Source: Ficedula albicollis | Taxonomy: Eukaryota; Chordata; Aves; Passeriformes; Muscicapidae | NCBI RefSeq assembly: GCF_000247815.1 | Contig: NW_004775881.1 | Span: 378,048-442,047, forward strand | Direction: 5' to 3' | DNA: 64,000 bases | Part shown: in pieces, positions 22,599-35,199 of the stretch | Layout: the number at the start of each line of letters is the position of its first letter | Position numbering within the stretch: position 1 is the first letter of the stretch | Notes under the pieces: generated by a model | Databases searched by the model: none | What the model was told of the DNA's origin: nothing | What the model saw: the letters and a program-made list of their open reading frames with translations, nothing else | Position numbers and translations under genes: made by a program

Positions 22599-25500
22599 TG
22601 AGGTTTGTACTTTCTTCGTCCTATTACACTCTTGGCTTTGGTCCTGGAGGTCTCAAGCAACCAAGTCTTGGGTGGGTGATTGTAGGATTTCTACAGCAGA
22701 AATCGTGGGTTTTGAAATCCTGGATTTGTTTTTATATTGAGACATGCAGTTGAACTTCACTTTTTGAACATTTCTGGGTTGGGACTTTCTGCACAGGTTT
22801 GGGTATAAAATGGAAGGCATTAGATGGTAGATGCAGCACTTTGTGTGCACACTGTATGTTGTGGCCAAGACAAATGTTCATGGCACTAACAAGTCTGGAT
22901 CTGTTGCTATCTTCATGCCTTTGAGCTTAGCACACTTTATCAAGAAATTCTGGTCTACAACTCCCAGGACTGTGAAAATACAGAACAGTCTGTTTTGCAG
23001 GAGCAGGTGGTGACTTTTGCACTACCTTTTGTGAAAATTGTGAATTTTTCAGTTTTGTCCCATTCTCCCATTATTCTTCCTTCTTTATTGAATACAAAAG
23101 AACATCTATGCGGCCGAAAAAAAAGTGAAATCCAGCCAGCCCCCTTGTCCTCAGGGAACACTTCCTCCTCTCTGCTATGGAAATTATTTCTGGGCTGGAA
23201 TTGCTGCTTTTTGCAAACTTGTTTAGCCCCTGACTTTTCTAGTTTGGTGAGTGTCTCTCCCTGTTCGGAGTGGCAAACACCTGCTGTCTGCCAGTGCTGA
23301 GTGACAGCTGCTGGTGGAATCTACATGGGAAAGCCTTTGCCATCAAAAGGTATGTCTCAAAAGTGTGGTTTTTAAACTTCATTTTTATGTCAGAAGGGTT
23401 TATAATTACCAATTCATTGTTTAAACTACTAGGTGTCAGAGACAGCAATGCCCTGTAGGTTAAATTTCGCATGTCATACAATTTTCCCAAGGGCTAGCAA
23501 GGCATGGCACTTCCCTGATTGCAGTTAGCTTTAAAGAAAGGACTGAGACCTTGTCTCCCATTTTGTTCTTCTGAGTGGCTAATGCCTCTGACTGTGACCA
23601 GGGTGCCTCAATCTCCTCTGGTTGCTACTGGGGTGGCAGTGAAGTGGGGGAGCCCAGGGGACCATGAGAGGAATCTGGAGCTGGTGAAGATTGAAGATAG
23701 AGGGAAGCTGTGGGAGTAAGAGGTGCTGATTCATACTTGCAGGAATTTAATATTTACATCTCGTGTGGGAGCTGCATACAAATGAGGGGCTCGGTGGATC
23801 CCTCATTACAACAGCTCATTAAATTATCAAGAAAGACAGAAAGGGTTCCCATCACACCTCCACAGTGTACAAGCCTGGACTATGTCATTCAAAATAACCT
23901 GTCAGTCAGTATCTTTCTAATCTTAGGGTCCGTCTGTGTGGACGGATGGAGACAGCCACACAGCTCCTGCCTAACCCTTTCAGAGCCAGCTCCTTGCTGG
24001 AGGTGTTCCCTGGGCACTGATCCCGAGCTCCCACTCCAGGGCTGTCACTGCACATCCTTCTGGGCTCGGTGCCTCCGGCTCAGCTGCGCTGCTTCACCAG
24101 CACTGCCCAGAGCCCCGGCTGCCTGCCCCCAGACAGGCCTGCCCACTGCTGTGTGAGAGAAAATCTCTGTGAGAGAGGCCCTGCTAAACACTGCTCCTTT
24201 CAGATTTGGCTGCACAATGTTTTCCATTAACTTGATTCATGCTGTTTACATCCTTCTGCCACCAGTGCCAGAGATAACTGCCTTGGGAACAGCTGCCTAC
24301 AGGTATTGTTAACAGCTGCTGGAAACAAAGTTTGGTTTAGCCACCTCACTATCTAAATAGCCAAGAATATGTTACTTTTTATTACTCATAAGCTGATATT
24401 AAACATTTTGTGGTGTTCTGGTTGAAAGATGAATTCTGGAAATCTTGTACACTGTTAAAACTGGAAGTATCTGTGCAAGTCTGAAAGAAAGTGATGCTGT
24501 GGCAAAGGACATGTGAAGGTACTTGCTGCGAGGCATGTGATTGGCACCACCAGCATCAAATACTTCCACTCAGAGAAAATTGTTTCAAGCCAGTGGTTGT
24601 TCCTTGCGGTATAATTGGTTTCCGTGCCTTTTCAGCCTGAAGGCTGAGGTTGTAGTATATAGGCATTGATTGTCTCATCTGGCAACTTGCTCTGATAAAA
24701 AAAAAAATCCTCAATCTGCAGCTGCTGATGTCCTAACTTCCATTGAAGCACTGGCGATATGAACAGGTTGACTTCAGTGATGGTGTTTAGGGTGAAGTTG
24801 GCAGTGGCTGAGCAAATGCTTAGCAAGGGTGGCCTTGTGTGCATGGAGGGGAGAGAGTTACGTGAGTTTCCGAGACTGTTAACAACGTCTCAGAAGGCAG
24901 ACAGACTCCCTTTGAACAGAGATGTGACTCTTCTGCTTTTGATGAGGTCTGAACAATAGCTCCTTGTTTGTCCTATTCTAACCTTTCTTGTTGGGAAGAG
25001 GAGGGGGAAAAAAAGCAAGAAACTTTGATGCTTCCTTGTGGGTCAAGTGGAGCAAAGATATAAACTCTACCTACTTTGGTTTTCGTCTTCTTTAAACAAT
25101 AGGACTTCGACTCATAAATAAAGCTGTGAGCTTCAAATAACCCTCTGCTGCACAGGGGCAGCAGATATTTTCAGTGGCAGTGCTGCAGTGATCCAGCAGC
25201 AAAATAAGCATAAAAACAAGAACTCTCTTTAGCTCCAGAGTACCTCCCAGTGATTGTTTCTTCTTCTCTGAAAACAAACCCTAGTAACTGAACCCACACA
25301 ATGTTCATTTGGGCACCCAAGAGGAGCTGGCTAAGAAACTTGATTCCACTTCTAAATAATTGTTTACAATTCATTTTCTTTTCTTTTTTTCTTCAAGTTC
25401 TTTGTCATTAGAAGTAAAAAGGTGACCTTTGAGAAAGCAGTAAAGCACGGCTGAGGCATACAAAGCTACCATCACCTTCAGTTCCCTGGTGCTTGCTCCT

Positions 25501-27110
25501 CACGGTTCTTTTCTGTAGGTTTGGGGAAACAGATTGACTCTCTATGTGCACTTTTGTTAGTTTCTTCAAAAGAGTAGGATTTTACATTTTTCAGGTGGGC
25601 TAGAACAAGTTGTGGGAAGGAACTCAATATATATATAAGGTGGTGGGTATGTGCTCACTTGGTGTTAGGAATTACTGAAGCCCAGTAACTAGTGTGCTTT
25701 GTAGGAAAAAGTGCATAAGGAAGAAAGTGACAATAACAAATAGGCACAAGTGGATACAAGTGTTCAAAACCCTTACAGGTCCCTTTCTGTCTGCTGTTTC
25801 TGGCAACTCTAGGTTTAAACCACAGTCTTCAGGAAAAACCAGGATTCCCCTGTGCCTGACTCCACTTGAATCACAGCAGAAAGCTGTGAACTGCTGGAGT
25901 CACCTGAGTTCTGGGCCTGAAAATAGGACACATTGCTAACTTCATGTTTTGGTTTCTGGTGTTTCTCATGCAGCATTTTAAACTGATTCAGACGTATTCC
26001 CTATGCAAAACTTCAGTCCCTGTTAGGAAGAAAAATGGGTGTAAATGTGGTTTAGATTTTTTCCCAACCCTTTTATAGCTGCATTTGCCCCTCTATGTCC
26101 CATGACTGCTTCTTCCCACTTCTGTTTCCTCTATTATAATCTTCCATCTTCCTTTTAAATTTTCCATCATTTGTTAATAAATCATCCCTCTTGTAATCTT
26201 ATTTTCACGTGGCAGGCTTTCTGTACTCTTCCATTTGCTTCATCCTGCATTCTCTCTGTTTCTTGATTCCAGTGGCTGTTTTGCTCCATCACTTCCTTCT
26301 TTCTGCCTGTATGAGTCTTTCCCAAATGTCTGCAAAATCTGCAAACTGAGACTTTTTGCTGCCAGCTTCCAGTAAAGCGTGGGAATAGAGGAACAAAATG
26401 AACTCAGGTTTTAAGGCTTACATGTCTGTATTTTGCAGCTTTATCTTGTTACTGCAAGCGAGTCACTGAGGGAGGCTGTTACTGAGAAGTGCACCTTTGT
26501 GTCTTTTCTTTGTGAATGTTGCTCACCCCCTACTGAGAGCTGAGAATCTGAGCACATGCGGTGATTTTGCAGAGGTGGATGAAGAAAGTTTGTTCAAATA
26601 AAGGTGTGACTAATTTAGCCTTGCAATATCTAAAAAGCCCTAATGAGGACAGCTTCAAAAGCCATTTTGTGAAGTGATTTCTGACCCCACCCATCGTCTT
26701 GGTATGAAAACAAACACATTTGTGCTGTCAGTTGGGTGCTGCTTCCCTGTGCACTGGAGCAGAATAATTGTATTACTATTTCTTAAATTTGCACCTAGCT
26801 TTTCATGGTATAGGGCTTCAGGATGTTTTGGGTTTCTCTGATAGGGTTAGGACAACAACCTTTTTATAAGAGCACATGAAAGCCCAAAGATAGCTCTTGA
26901 AGAATGTATACTCAAATTTTCCTTCTGCTGGAATAACTAATTTTCACTATGTGAAAGGGAGAGCACTTGGAACGCATGCATAGTATATTCATATCATAAG
27001 CACTGCTTATTGCTGCAAGTATTTGGTGCTCACATGTGTTCTTTCTAAATAGAACAGAATCCTGTTTAAGAAGTCTTTCCTCTCAGGAGGTTATAGCCTG
27101 AGCAATTGAA
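22599..27110. other. Intergenic sequence downstream of FHDC1
   Basis: No exon with conserved coding potential was found on either strand. Short open frames are interrupted and have unremarkable composition. A GC-richer patch lies near 23,930-24,150 without promoter motifs that I trust. A (TA)n stretch of about 12 bases lies near 25,630. Confidence 0.5.
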
Positions 27111-27116
27111 AATTGA

Positions 27117-27230
27117 GCTGAGAAGGCATCTGCAGAGGTCGCCCAGCGCAGCCTCCTGCTCCAAGAAGAACTAACTTCACACATAAGTCACTTTGCTGAG
27201 GGCCATAGGATGTTGCTCTTAACACAAAGG
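27117..27230 (-). mobile_element. Possible CR1 3' fragment, antisense
   Basis: The + strand reads 'gagaaggcatctgcagaggt', 'cgcccagcgcagcctcctgc' and later 'gctgagggccatagg'. This resembles the reverse complement of a CR1 3' region ('gaccTctggagatcatc', 'agtccaacctcctgctc', 'gcccagggccatgtcc'). It is strongly diverged and could be a chance likeness. Confidence 0.35.
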
Positions 27231-30200
27231 AATTATAAGAGGGAGAAGTATGATTTGCTACTAAAATAAGGGTTCTGAAGATGAGAATACCCTATGGAAA
27301 ATGCTGGTCTTCTGTAGGCTATGGCTTGAAAGCTGGGAATATATTGCAATTTTTAGTGCTAGCCTGTCTGAGGTGGTGATGTGAAGTCAGTAAAGCAAGT
27401 AAAGACAGGAGCTTGGCAAGAAATAAGAGAGAAAACTGAAAAGCAGCAGGCAACCTACTGAATGCAAGAAAGAAAGAAGTTTATGGCTTAAGGGACACCA
27501 GAGGTAGGAAAAAAAAAAAAAACCAAACCTGAAAATTGCAAAGGCTTGTGGGAACAGTGGACATTTGCAGTTTAGATTAAGAAAGAGGAAGAGAGGTGAG
27601 AGATGCTCACTAGCCAGGCTGAGGATTGATCCAGCACTGTTAATCTGAGCACAGATGAATGGTGCTGTCAGCACCAAAATCAATCTGTGTGAAACTGAGA
27701 AATGGCCCTTGTGAGCTCAACAGCTCAACCTTTCCTGGCAGAGGTTTGCTTACCCTCTTCTGAAAGGAATTAAGGACCAAATAGAATAGCAAGTTACAGT
27801 AGGTGTTCCCAATGACTAACTTGTGTCCTGCAGGATGGGATGCCTCTTTATGCACACACCACTAAGCAGCAAGTCTCCTGGCAAATGTGGTACTTCTGAT
27901 GCTTGTTTTTCCTTTCAGTGTGACTTTATGAATGAAACCAGCACCCTCACACTTATTGAGCTGCTCTGGTCATCCTAAGTAGTATAAATACTCATATGGA
28001 GTGTGCAAAACAGCAGCTAACCAGGAAGCCAAGAAATGTAGGAAATATTTTTACATTGCTGCAAGGTACTGCCTGAGTTACTGTGAGGGATTTGATGCAA
28101 TCTGTTGCCAGAGACTTGATACTCAAGTGGATGGAGCATGGGCTGGATCATCTAGCAGCTCCTGATGGTGCTTTTAGTGGCCTCTGCAAAATAGGAGACT
28201 GGTTCATATGGAAATGGTTCCAGATCAGAATTCATGCTCTGAAGGTCTTCATATTGAGTAAGACAGCAAAGGAGATGGCAGTAGGGAGAATATGAATTGC
28301 ACAAGCCAAATCTTAATCCCTGCCCTCTCTGTGTGTACCTTGCAGTAGGAATGTAACCAATTTTCACTGACTACTTGGATCTACTAAACAATATAACTAC
28401 CAAATCAGACCCTGCAAGACAATTTACAGATGAATTGTCAACTGAAGGTACGTCACAGAGGCTGTGGAGGGGTGTTAGCTAGGGGAGCTCTTTAAACAAT
28501 TGTGAGGAATATCCCTGAAATCATGGTCTGTTCCTTGTCTGTGCAACAAGTAGAGGAGCAAGGCCACTGGGCACAGCACTGTGGCCCCAGAGGTTGTAGT
28601 GTCCTCAACCCTGCACAAAGACAGGGTTGAAATAATGTGAAATGTGGCATAAGCAACCCGTGGGAGAAGGGCATATGGAAATACAGCAGGAGACGTTTTG
28701 TAATTGTAGAAGCAACCAAGAATATTAAAAAAGATCATAAAGCAGAGATTTGCAAGAATGTGTAGCTTGAAAATTCAACATGAATTGGCAGTGGGGTGCA
28801 TGACTAATCACAGAGGTCTAATGTATGATTGAGTTTAAACTCATGTTTAATGAAAGTGCTTCTCTGAATAAGTCTCATTTAAAGTACAGTAAATACCTCT
28901 GAGTAAAAAGTCCAGCCTTAATATGCAACAGTTTAAATGACAGAGAAATCACCCCAACCTTTGGTAAATAGTTTGAACACATAATCACGCTCTCTGTTTA
29001 AAACTGTCATAGGATTTCTAGCACAAATTAATCGGGGTGGAGTGTCTAATTGCTGGTAACTGGATCTGTTACAATGTTGTGTGCCAAACTGGCAAGCTCT
29101 TATTATCAAATTTCTGCTTGATTCAGCCGCTGCAGGAAAGGAGTTGTGATTTCCCCCACTGGGGGTCCCCAGTGAATCTGGTGCCAGCCCATGCTCCAGA
29201 GACAGTGTGGCGTGTGGAAATACCTGGGAGGTTTAGTCCCAATGTGCTTCCACTGCCAAGCTGGGATGGGGGAACCTTGTTCTCAGCAGGGTGTGGTGGC
29301 TTTTGGCGTTGGGGGCATTGTTGCTGCTCATAGGCACTGGCTCTTGTCCTCAGGCTGGTCCTCCCTCAGCTCCATGCAGTCAGAGGCTGCCATGGGACAG
29401 TGGCTCTGGCTGGCAGGGTGCTGCCTGCCTGCTGGCCTCGGGGAGATCCACAGGGACAATTTAGAAACCTGTTCAGTAGAGTTAAGTTTGACAGCAAAGT
29501 TAAGTGGAAGCTCTAGGAGGTTGGATCTGTGTTTCCTTCAGTGATTTCCCAAAACCACTCTAGGTAACCCAAGTTCAGTCTCTTTTACACTAAAAATGTG
29601 CCTAACAAAAGGGACTTGTTTCAGAAATACACGATAGTTGTGTTTAAAAGGTTATTTAACCAGGCATCCACTATCTGGCCAATTAAGAGTCCTTACGCTT
29701 CTGGAAATCACCAGGGCTGCCTTTGGCCAGACCTGTTATACTTGCTGTTCCTTTCTCCCTGACTGGGACAATGTGGATGCTGATAAACTTTATGACTTTC
29801 CCATCTGTTGACTTCTGCAGCTGGCCTGTAGCTCTTTGGCCTGATCCTCTTGTCTCTAAGTGAGGAATATGTATTTTTCAGTAAACCTCTCTCCCTTCCC
29901 CTTGGGGCTGTGTTGAGCATTCTGTAATTAAGGAGACAGTGCTAACGTCTAATGACTCATTTCCTGACATCCTTTTAAAAGGAAACTCTGACCCTGTCCC
30001 CTTTTCTCCTGGGTTTCCTTCCCTCCTTCCCTTCCACTAAAGCTGATGAGAAACCTTGAGCTATCCTACGGATTAAATGGCAGTTATGCCACTTGCTTCT
30101 CAATTGACCATTTTTATCTATTTTAAGGGTGTATTTAAGACCAGAAAACTCTTTTTTCCTTTCCTTTCTTCTCCTTCTTCCCCCAGTCTTTTTACTTTGT

Positions 30201-30310
30201 TGTTGTTGTTGAGCAGACCTGAGCTGTGCTGCTCCCTGATCGCTCCTGTTCCCTGTCGTATGGAAATGAAACGTCTCACAGTCGAGCACAACACGTTTGC
30301 TGCAGTGCCT
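27231..30310. other. Intergenic sequence, no gene recognised
   Basis: Contains a poly-A run at 27509-27522 and otherwise mixed-composition sequence without recognisable repeats or exons. Confidence 0.45.
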
Positions 30311-30319
30311 CAAGGTGAC

Positions 30320-30326
30320 TATAAAA
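30320..30326 (+). promoter_or_regulatory. Candidate TATA box (TATAAAA) before a GC-richer candidate exon
   Basis: TATAAAA is followed within 50-200 bases by a GC-richer stretch with about ten CpGs and, at 30517, a strong splice donor (gcg|gtgagt). This is the arrangement of a TATA promoter with a noncoding first exon. No transcription evidence is available, so it is only a candidate. Confidence 0.3.
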
Positions 30327-30349
30327 CAGGTGGCCTCATCTCGGGTTGT

Positions 30350-30516
30350 TCTCCTTTATTGATATTATTGCAGAGTCCCGTGCTATGGCAACCAAAGGAG
30401 TTGCACCCTCTGGAGCTGGAGTGGGGCGGAGGGACGAAGGACTCTGCAACTGCTGTTAGGAACCAGCCCTGCTGCAGCCGGCGCCCTGCCAGCGCGCCTG
30501 TTTATCCAGCGCTGCG
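30350..30516 (+). ncRNA. Candidate unannotated noncoding (first) exon
   Basis: The segment is GC-richer than its surroundings, contains CpGs, and ends at a near-consensus donor GTGAGT (30517-30522). It also has an internal acceptor-like tract ending in attattgcag at 30373, so it could be an internal exon. The ATG at 30384 opens only about 25 codons, so if transcribed it is probably 5' UTR or noncoding. It might belong to TRIM2, the expected next gene, or to an unrelated transcript. The donor overlaps a perfect AP-1 site (TGAGTCA, 30518-30524), so the signal may be regulatory rather than a splice site. Confidence 0.25.
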
Positions 30517-30529
30517 GTGAGTCACGAGT

Positions 30530-33500
30530 GCCATGCCCCACCAAAGCCACCTCCAGCAGCCTCCCCATGAATCACTGCAACCTGAGAGGACTTGCAACAA
30601 TTCCTGGGCCACCAGAAGGATGATCTCATTGCCTGCTAAGTGGGATAAGGATAAAGTCACATGGAACACTGCTCCCGGAGCCAGGAATGTGGCATCCCAG
30701 CGAAGAGCTTTCAGGTGACCTAAGCGGGCATGTGATTCAGCATTAAGGACCAAACAGGGCAAAGATCCTTCTCGCAGGGAAGGAAGAAAGGTAGTGCAAT
30801 CTACAAATAATTAATTTGAGGCGACTTTCATGACAAAACTTGTAAGGCAAGAAGGAATTATATGGTACAGGGTCTGCAAAGGACTTAGCTTTAGGCAATT
30901 CTCTTTGCATTGGCTGTTTTTGTCTCCTTTTTTGGTTCTCCGAGTGGTATTGCCTATTCCAAGTGATCACAATGTGAGGTCTGATGATGTAATCTTTGCA
31001 CGTTGTGTCCAGCCCATGGAGCTGAGTTACTATGATACCAATTCAAACTCACTTGCCAAACCCAGCTGAAGGATTTATTCAGGTTTTCCTCTAGCTGAAA
31101 TAAAGTGCTTTTGCCTCTTCTAGAAAATTAATTTGTGGCAGTTTTCCATTGCATTTCCATTTGTTGTTACTTCTAAGAAATTGCTGATTTCTGAGCAGGC
31201 ATCCAGTGGTCTTTTCTGATTTCAAACATAAGAAATAATAACCCTTTGCTCCTTCTTGTAAGATAAACCTTTAAATGCTATGAAAAGTGCTAGTTATTTT
31301 AAATGTGTGGACTTCTAAAACCAAAATCTATGCAGAAAATTGGTAAACTTTTTAAAATCATTGTAAAAGGCTGGTAATTTAACAAAATTTTTAAACCAAT
31401 GACAATGAGGTGGCTCAAAGCTGCTTCTTGCCTCTATTGCTGTCAGCTGGGGTTCAAATCTCAGGAGAAAGTGGAGAAAATTTATTCTCAGAGATCCTTG
31501 GGGTTTCAAGGTGCTGCATCTGCTGGTTCCAAAGCATGGTTGGGAAGCCAGTGGGCTGCAGCAAGGAGCAGTCAGCAGGGCTCAACATCTGCACATATTT
31601 GCTCCTTGAATTGTGAGTGTTGGCCATTATCTCTCTTCCTGGGCAAGGCATCTTCATGTGTTGCTGCTAATTGGATTGTGCTAATAATCCCCAAAGTAGT
31701 ATTTTAGTGGCTGCTTTCCATTCCTCAACTCTGTTTGGTGTATATTCATGGCTAACCACATGTAACAGCATGGGTTAGATAATGAAATCGTTGGGGTAAG
31801 CACTGATAGGATTGAAGAAAATCTCCCCCAGAAGGGACTTCCGCACTGTCGACCATCAAACAGCACCACCCATCCTCACATCCATGAATTTTCCCTTCCC
31901 CAGGCCTGGTGCTGTCTTGCGTCATGGAAAAGCCTTGTGAAAATCTCAACTGAGGATAAATGTGGTGGTTCTCACCTGCAGGTTGGTCCAATGGTATCAA
32001 GCACCACAGCTGAAATACTTGTGAAAATTGGCCTGCTGTTTTCTTCTTCTGTTCAGCTTCTGGTTTCAACATCTGTTGACCTCATGGCAGCCTGATTACT
32101 TAGTGGGTAAAGGAGACAAGCTGCTATACTAGAACAAATAAGCCTGTGGGATGCACTGCATGACCTGGGAAGCTCTCTAATGACTTTGTAGGTAGGATGG
32201 AAGCTATCAGGTAAAAGGCTCTTTACCTTTCCCAGGAGAGCTACTTTGCTGGGGAAGGGTGCATCTGAGCATGGCCCCAGCCAGAGCTGGAGCACCAAGG
32301 GCACAATTTGCATGGCCTCATGGTATAAATACCAGCTCTGTTCTGGCTTGCAGGGTTTTAAGGAAGTGAGCTGTAATTGTGATGACATCAGACAGCTAAC
32401 ATCAAATTCAGGCGTGGTGAACTCTGAATGTGCCTGCTCCATGGAGGTGAATCTGGAGCCTTTTAAAAAAAACTTTCTTTAGCTGCTGTGCTCGCTCTTT
32501 AGAGTTATAAGTGCAGTGTGCGTGGTGCTGCCCAAGAACAGCAAATGACACAAGGCTCACGCACTGGGAGAGGTGTCTCAATAGCTTTCCCTGCAGCATG
32601 TTGAGTGATCTTGAAAATGCTGATACTTTTCCTTAAAAAGTCAGATTATATGTGCATGAGAAGGGGTGTGGGTTAGTTGCTGCTTTCCACGTCTCACTCC
32701 TATGGGGAGTGTGACACTCCTATGGAAGTGTGACACTGGCAGCTGGTTCTCCAAGGTGGTCTCTGCTTTCTGAAAGCTTTAGAGATGAGAAGGTGGGCAA
32801 AGGAGCTAAAATCTTTGAATTGTGGCTATAAATGGAAGAGGGGGGTTGAGATGTTCTCCACTGAAGTGGCTGAAAAGCCAAAGCTTGGAAATGTTCTGAG
32901 CACAGAGGAAACAAATTGCTTATGGTCCCACAGCTCACTCAGACGTGCTCTATGCACAAACATGGCCAAAAATTATTTTTGAAGAGCTACACAGGGCTGG
33001 GGAAAGATAAAGAAGCAAGATCTCTTGTTTGGTTGCCTAGTGTGCTGGGGGGGAAAAGGAGCCCCAGAGCCTCACGCCAGGCAGCAGATCCTTTGGGGAG
33101 GAGATGCTACAGGACTGTAGGCTGATAGAGGTGCAGCACACTTTGTACACCTCTGATATTCAGCAGTGACCAAGCTGAGGACACAGTCCTGCCAGTTGTA
33201 TGAGACAGTGTAGCTCCCACCTCTGCCTTCCACCCTCCCCACAGAGGAGCACATGGATGAGCATGGTGGGGCCTTGGGCCTCCAGGAAACTTATTCCCAG
33301 TGCCCCCAAATCCATGCTTGTGCTTGGCTCTGCAAGCTGGACGCAGGCACCTTGTTTTCATGGACGAGAAAGCTCAGTGTGCTCAAATATTTTTTTCTCC
33401 CCTGTCTTTTATCAGTTTATTCATCATAATAGGATTATGCTTGTGTTCCTCTTGGCCCAGTCCCAGAGTGCCTTGTATCCACTAGGAATAGTCAACAGCC

Positions 33501-35100
33501 ATAGCCAAGCTGTCTTGTTTCAGGATGGCCAACTGGGGCTATGTGAATGGCACGCCCTAAAGTTAACTGTGTGACTGAAGGACTCCTCTCTGCTGTCTTA
33601 ATTGCTTGAGACTGCAGCATAACCCAGCTTGTGAACTGAGGGCTTCCTTTTGGGATGCAGCTGGGTCTAACTAGTGAAATGCACCATGAGGTGTCCAAAA
33701 TGCAAGGCAGTGGTCTATACAAACTACTTTATCTAAGGGCACTTTGAAGGAAATGGATGTGGATATGGTACCTAATAGAAAATATACTCAAGACTCCCTC
33801 CTTTCTTTAGACTGTTTTACATCACAGACTGAGGCTGCTTTTCTGGCAGTTTTTGATATTCTGAGCTTTTAAGAAGTAGAATCCTGATGCTTCCTAGTGA
33901 AGAATCTTGCTCTGCTGCTGCATGTTGGAAACAAAGCTTTGCTATTTAATTTATTGGGGATTTTTTAAGAAAGAAAGAATGAGGAACATGGTGGGAAGAG
34001 CATAGGGAATGACATGAGTGAGACAAGCAGAGCCAAAGGAGTCAGCAGGTAGTGACCAAGAGGCATGAAATGTCAGCAGGTAGGAGCAGGTGCCCAGTGT
34101 GACTCCTTGAAGAAGCAGCTGCTCCAGGAGCAGTCAGGTTGAGGCATGCACCATGTAAGTGGTGAGTTGTTCATCATTACTCAGGAGAGCAAGACAAATG
34201 AGAAATCAATTGAACATCAAACCATTGTTTCTGATTGTCTATGTCAAAAATAAATGATTCATTGGGTGCTTTAATTGATTCATATATGTGGCTAAGGAGC
34301 TCCAGTCTTGATTTACACATCTCTTCACTGGTCAGGCTGGAAAGTCTTGCTCCCACTCACTTTATTTGTACAACAAACATCCTTTTCTCTTGGCCAACAC
34401 ACTTACAAACTTTTTTCTCTCTCCAATTGTTTACTTTGCCTTTAAGAGGCTGGTGATTCCTCTCACTTATATGGTGCTTTTTAATCCTTTTTTTTTATTT
34501 AGCAGAGGAGCCTGGAAGGGATGGGAATGGCTGTGTGTAAAGCACTGGGCTCTCTGCCCAGCAGAGCAAACAGATGACCCCAAACTCAGAGACCTGCAGT
34601 CTACGGTGTACCATGGATTTATAGTGTCCACTGCTAATTACGTGGGAAAGAGAACATTTGGTAACTTAAAAGCCTTTTATAACTCCTTGTGAGATATACT
34701 GTGGAGTACTTTGTGTCTGGTGATCTGTATGCCCTCTGTAGATAGTAGTGGCTGCTCACGGGGGCTGAGGAGGCTGTGCCTTATCCCTGCTGCTGTCTGT
34801 CTTATCTACATGCCCAAGGAGAAGTTGGAGATCTGCCTCTGCTTTGCCACAGCAATTTGATAAGTTGTCAAGACAGAAGGAAAACAAGGGGGTGTTTGCT
34901 GTAGGTGAGGGGAAGGAATGGGGAGGGAGGGGTATCCTGGCTTGTGTAACCAGTGGGTGGTACCATAGTGGGGAGAGGTGCCAGGCCAGCTGCAAGGACA
35001 GGGAGGTCCCATCTAGATGATTCAGGAGAGCAGGCCTCTGGCAGTCCTGACTGAAGGGAGCACAAGTGGAGAAGGGAGGGAAAAAGAAATTTGACAGTTA
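30530..35100. other. Intergenic sequence, no gene recognised
   Basis: No exon or repeat family was recognised. There is a small local duplication near 32,698-32,737 (cctatgg...gtgacact twice) and an AATAAA near 31,100 without an associated gene. Confidence 0.45.
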
Positions 35101-35120
35101 TCTCAGTTTATTATCAGGCG

Positions 35121-35190
35121 GCTAAGGCAGATGCGGCCTTTCAATAGCCCTGCAGGCAGCTAAGGCAGATGCGGCCTTTCAATAGCCCTG
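35121..35190. repeat. Tandem duplication, 38-base period, two copies
   Basis: A 32-base block starting gctaaggcagatgcgg is present identically at 35121-35152 and 35159-35190, separated by 6 bases. Identity is 100%, which suggests a recent duplication. Confidence 0.9.
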
Positions 35191-35199
35191 TGTGCCCCC

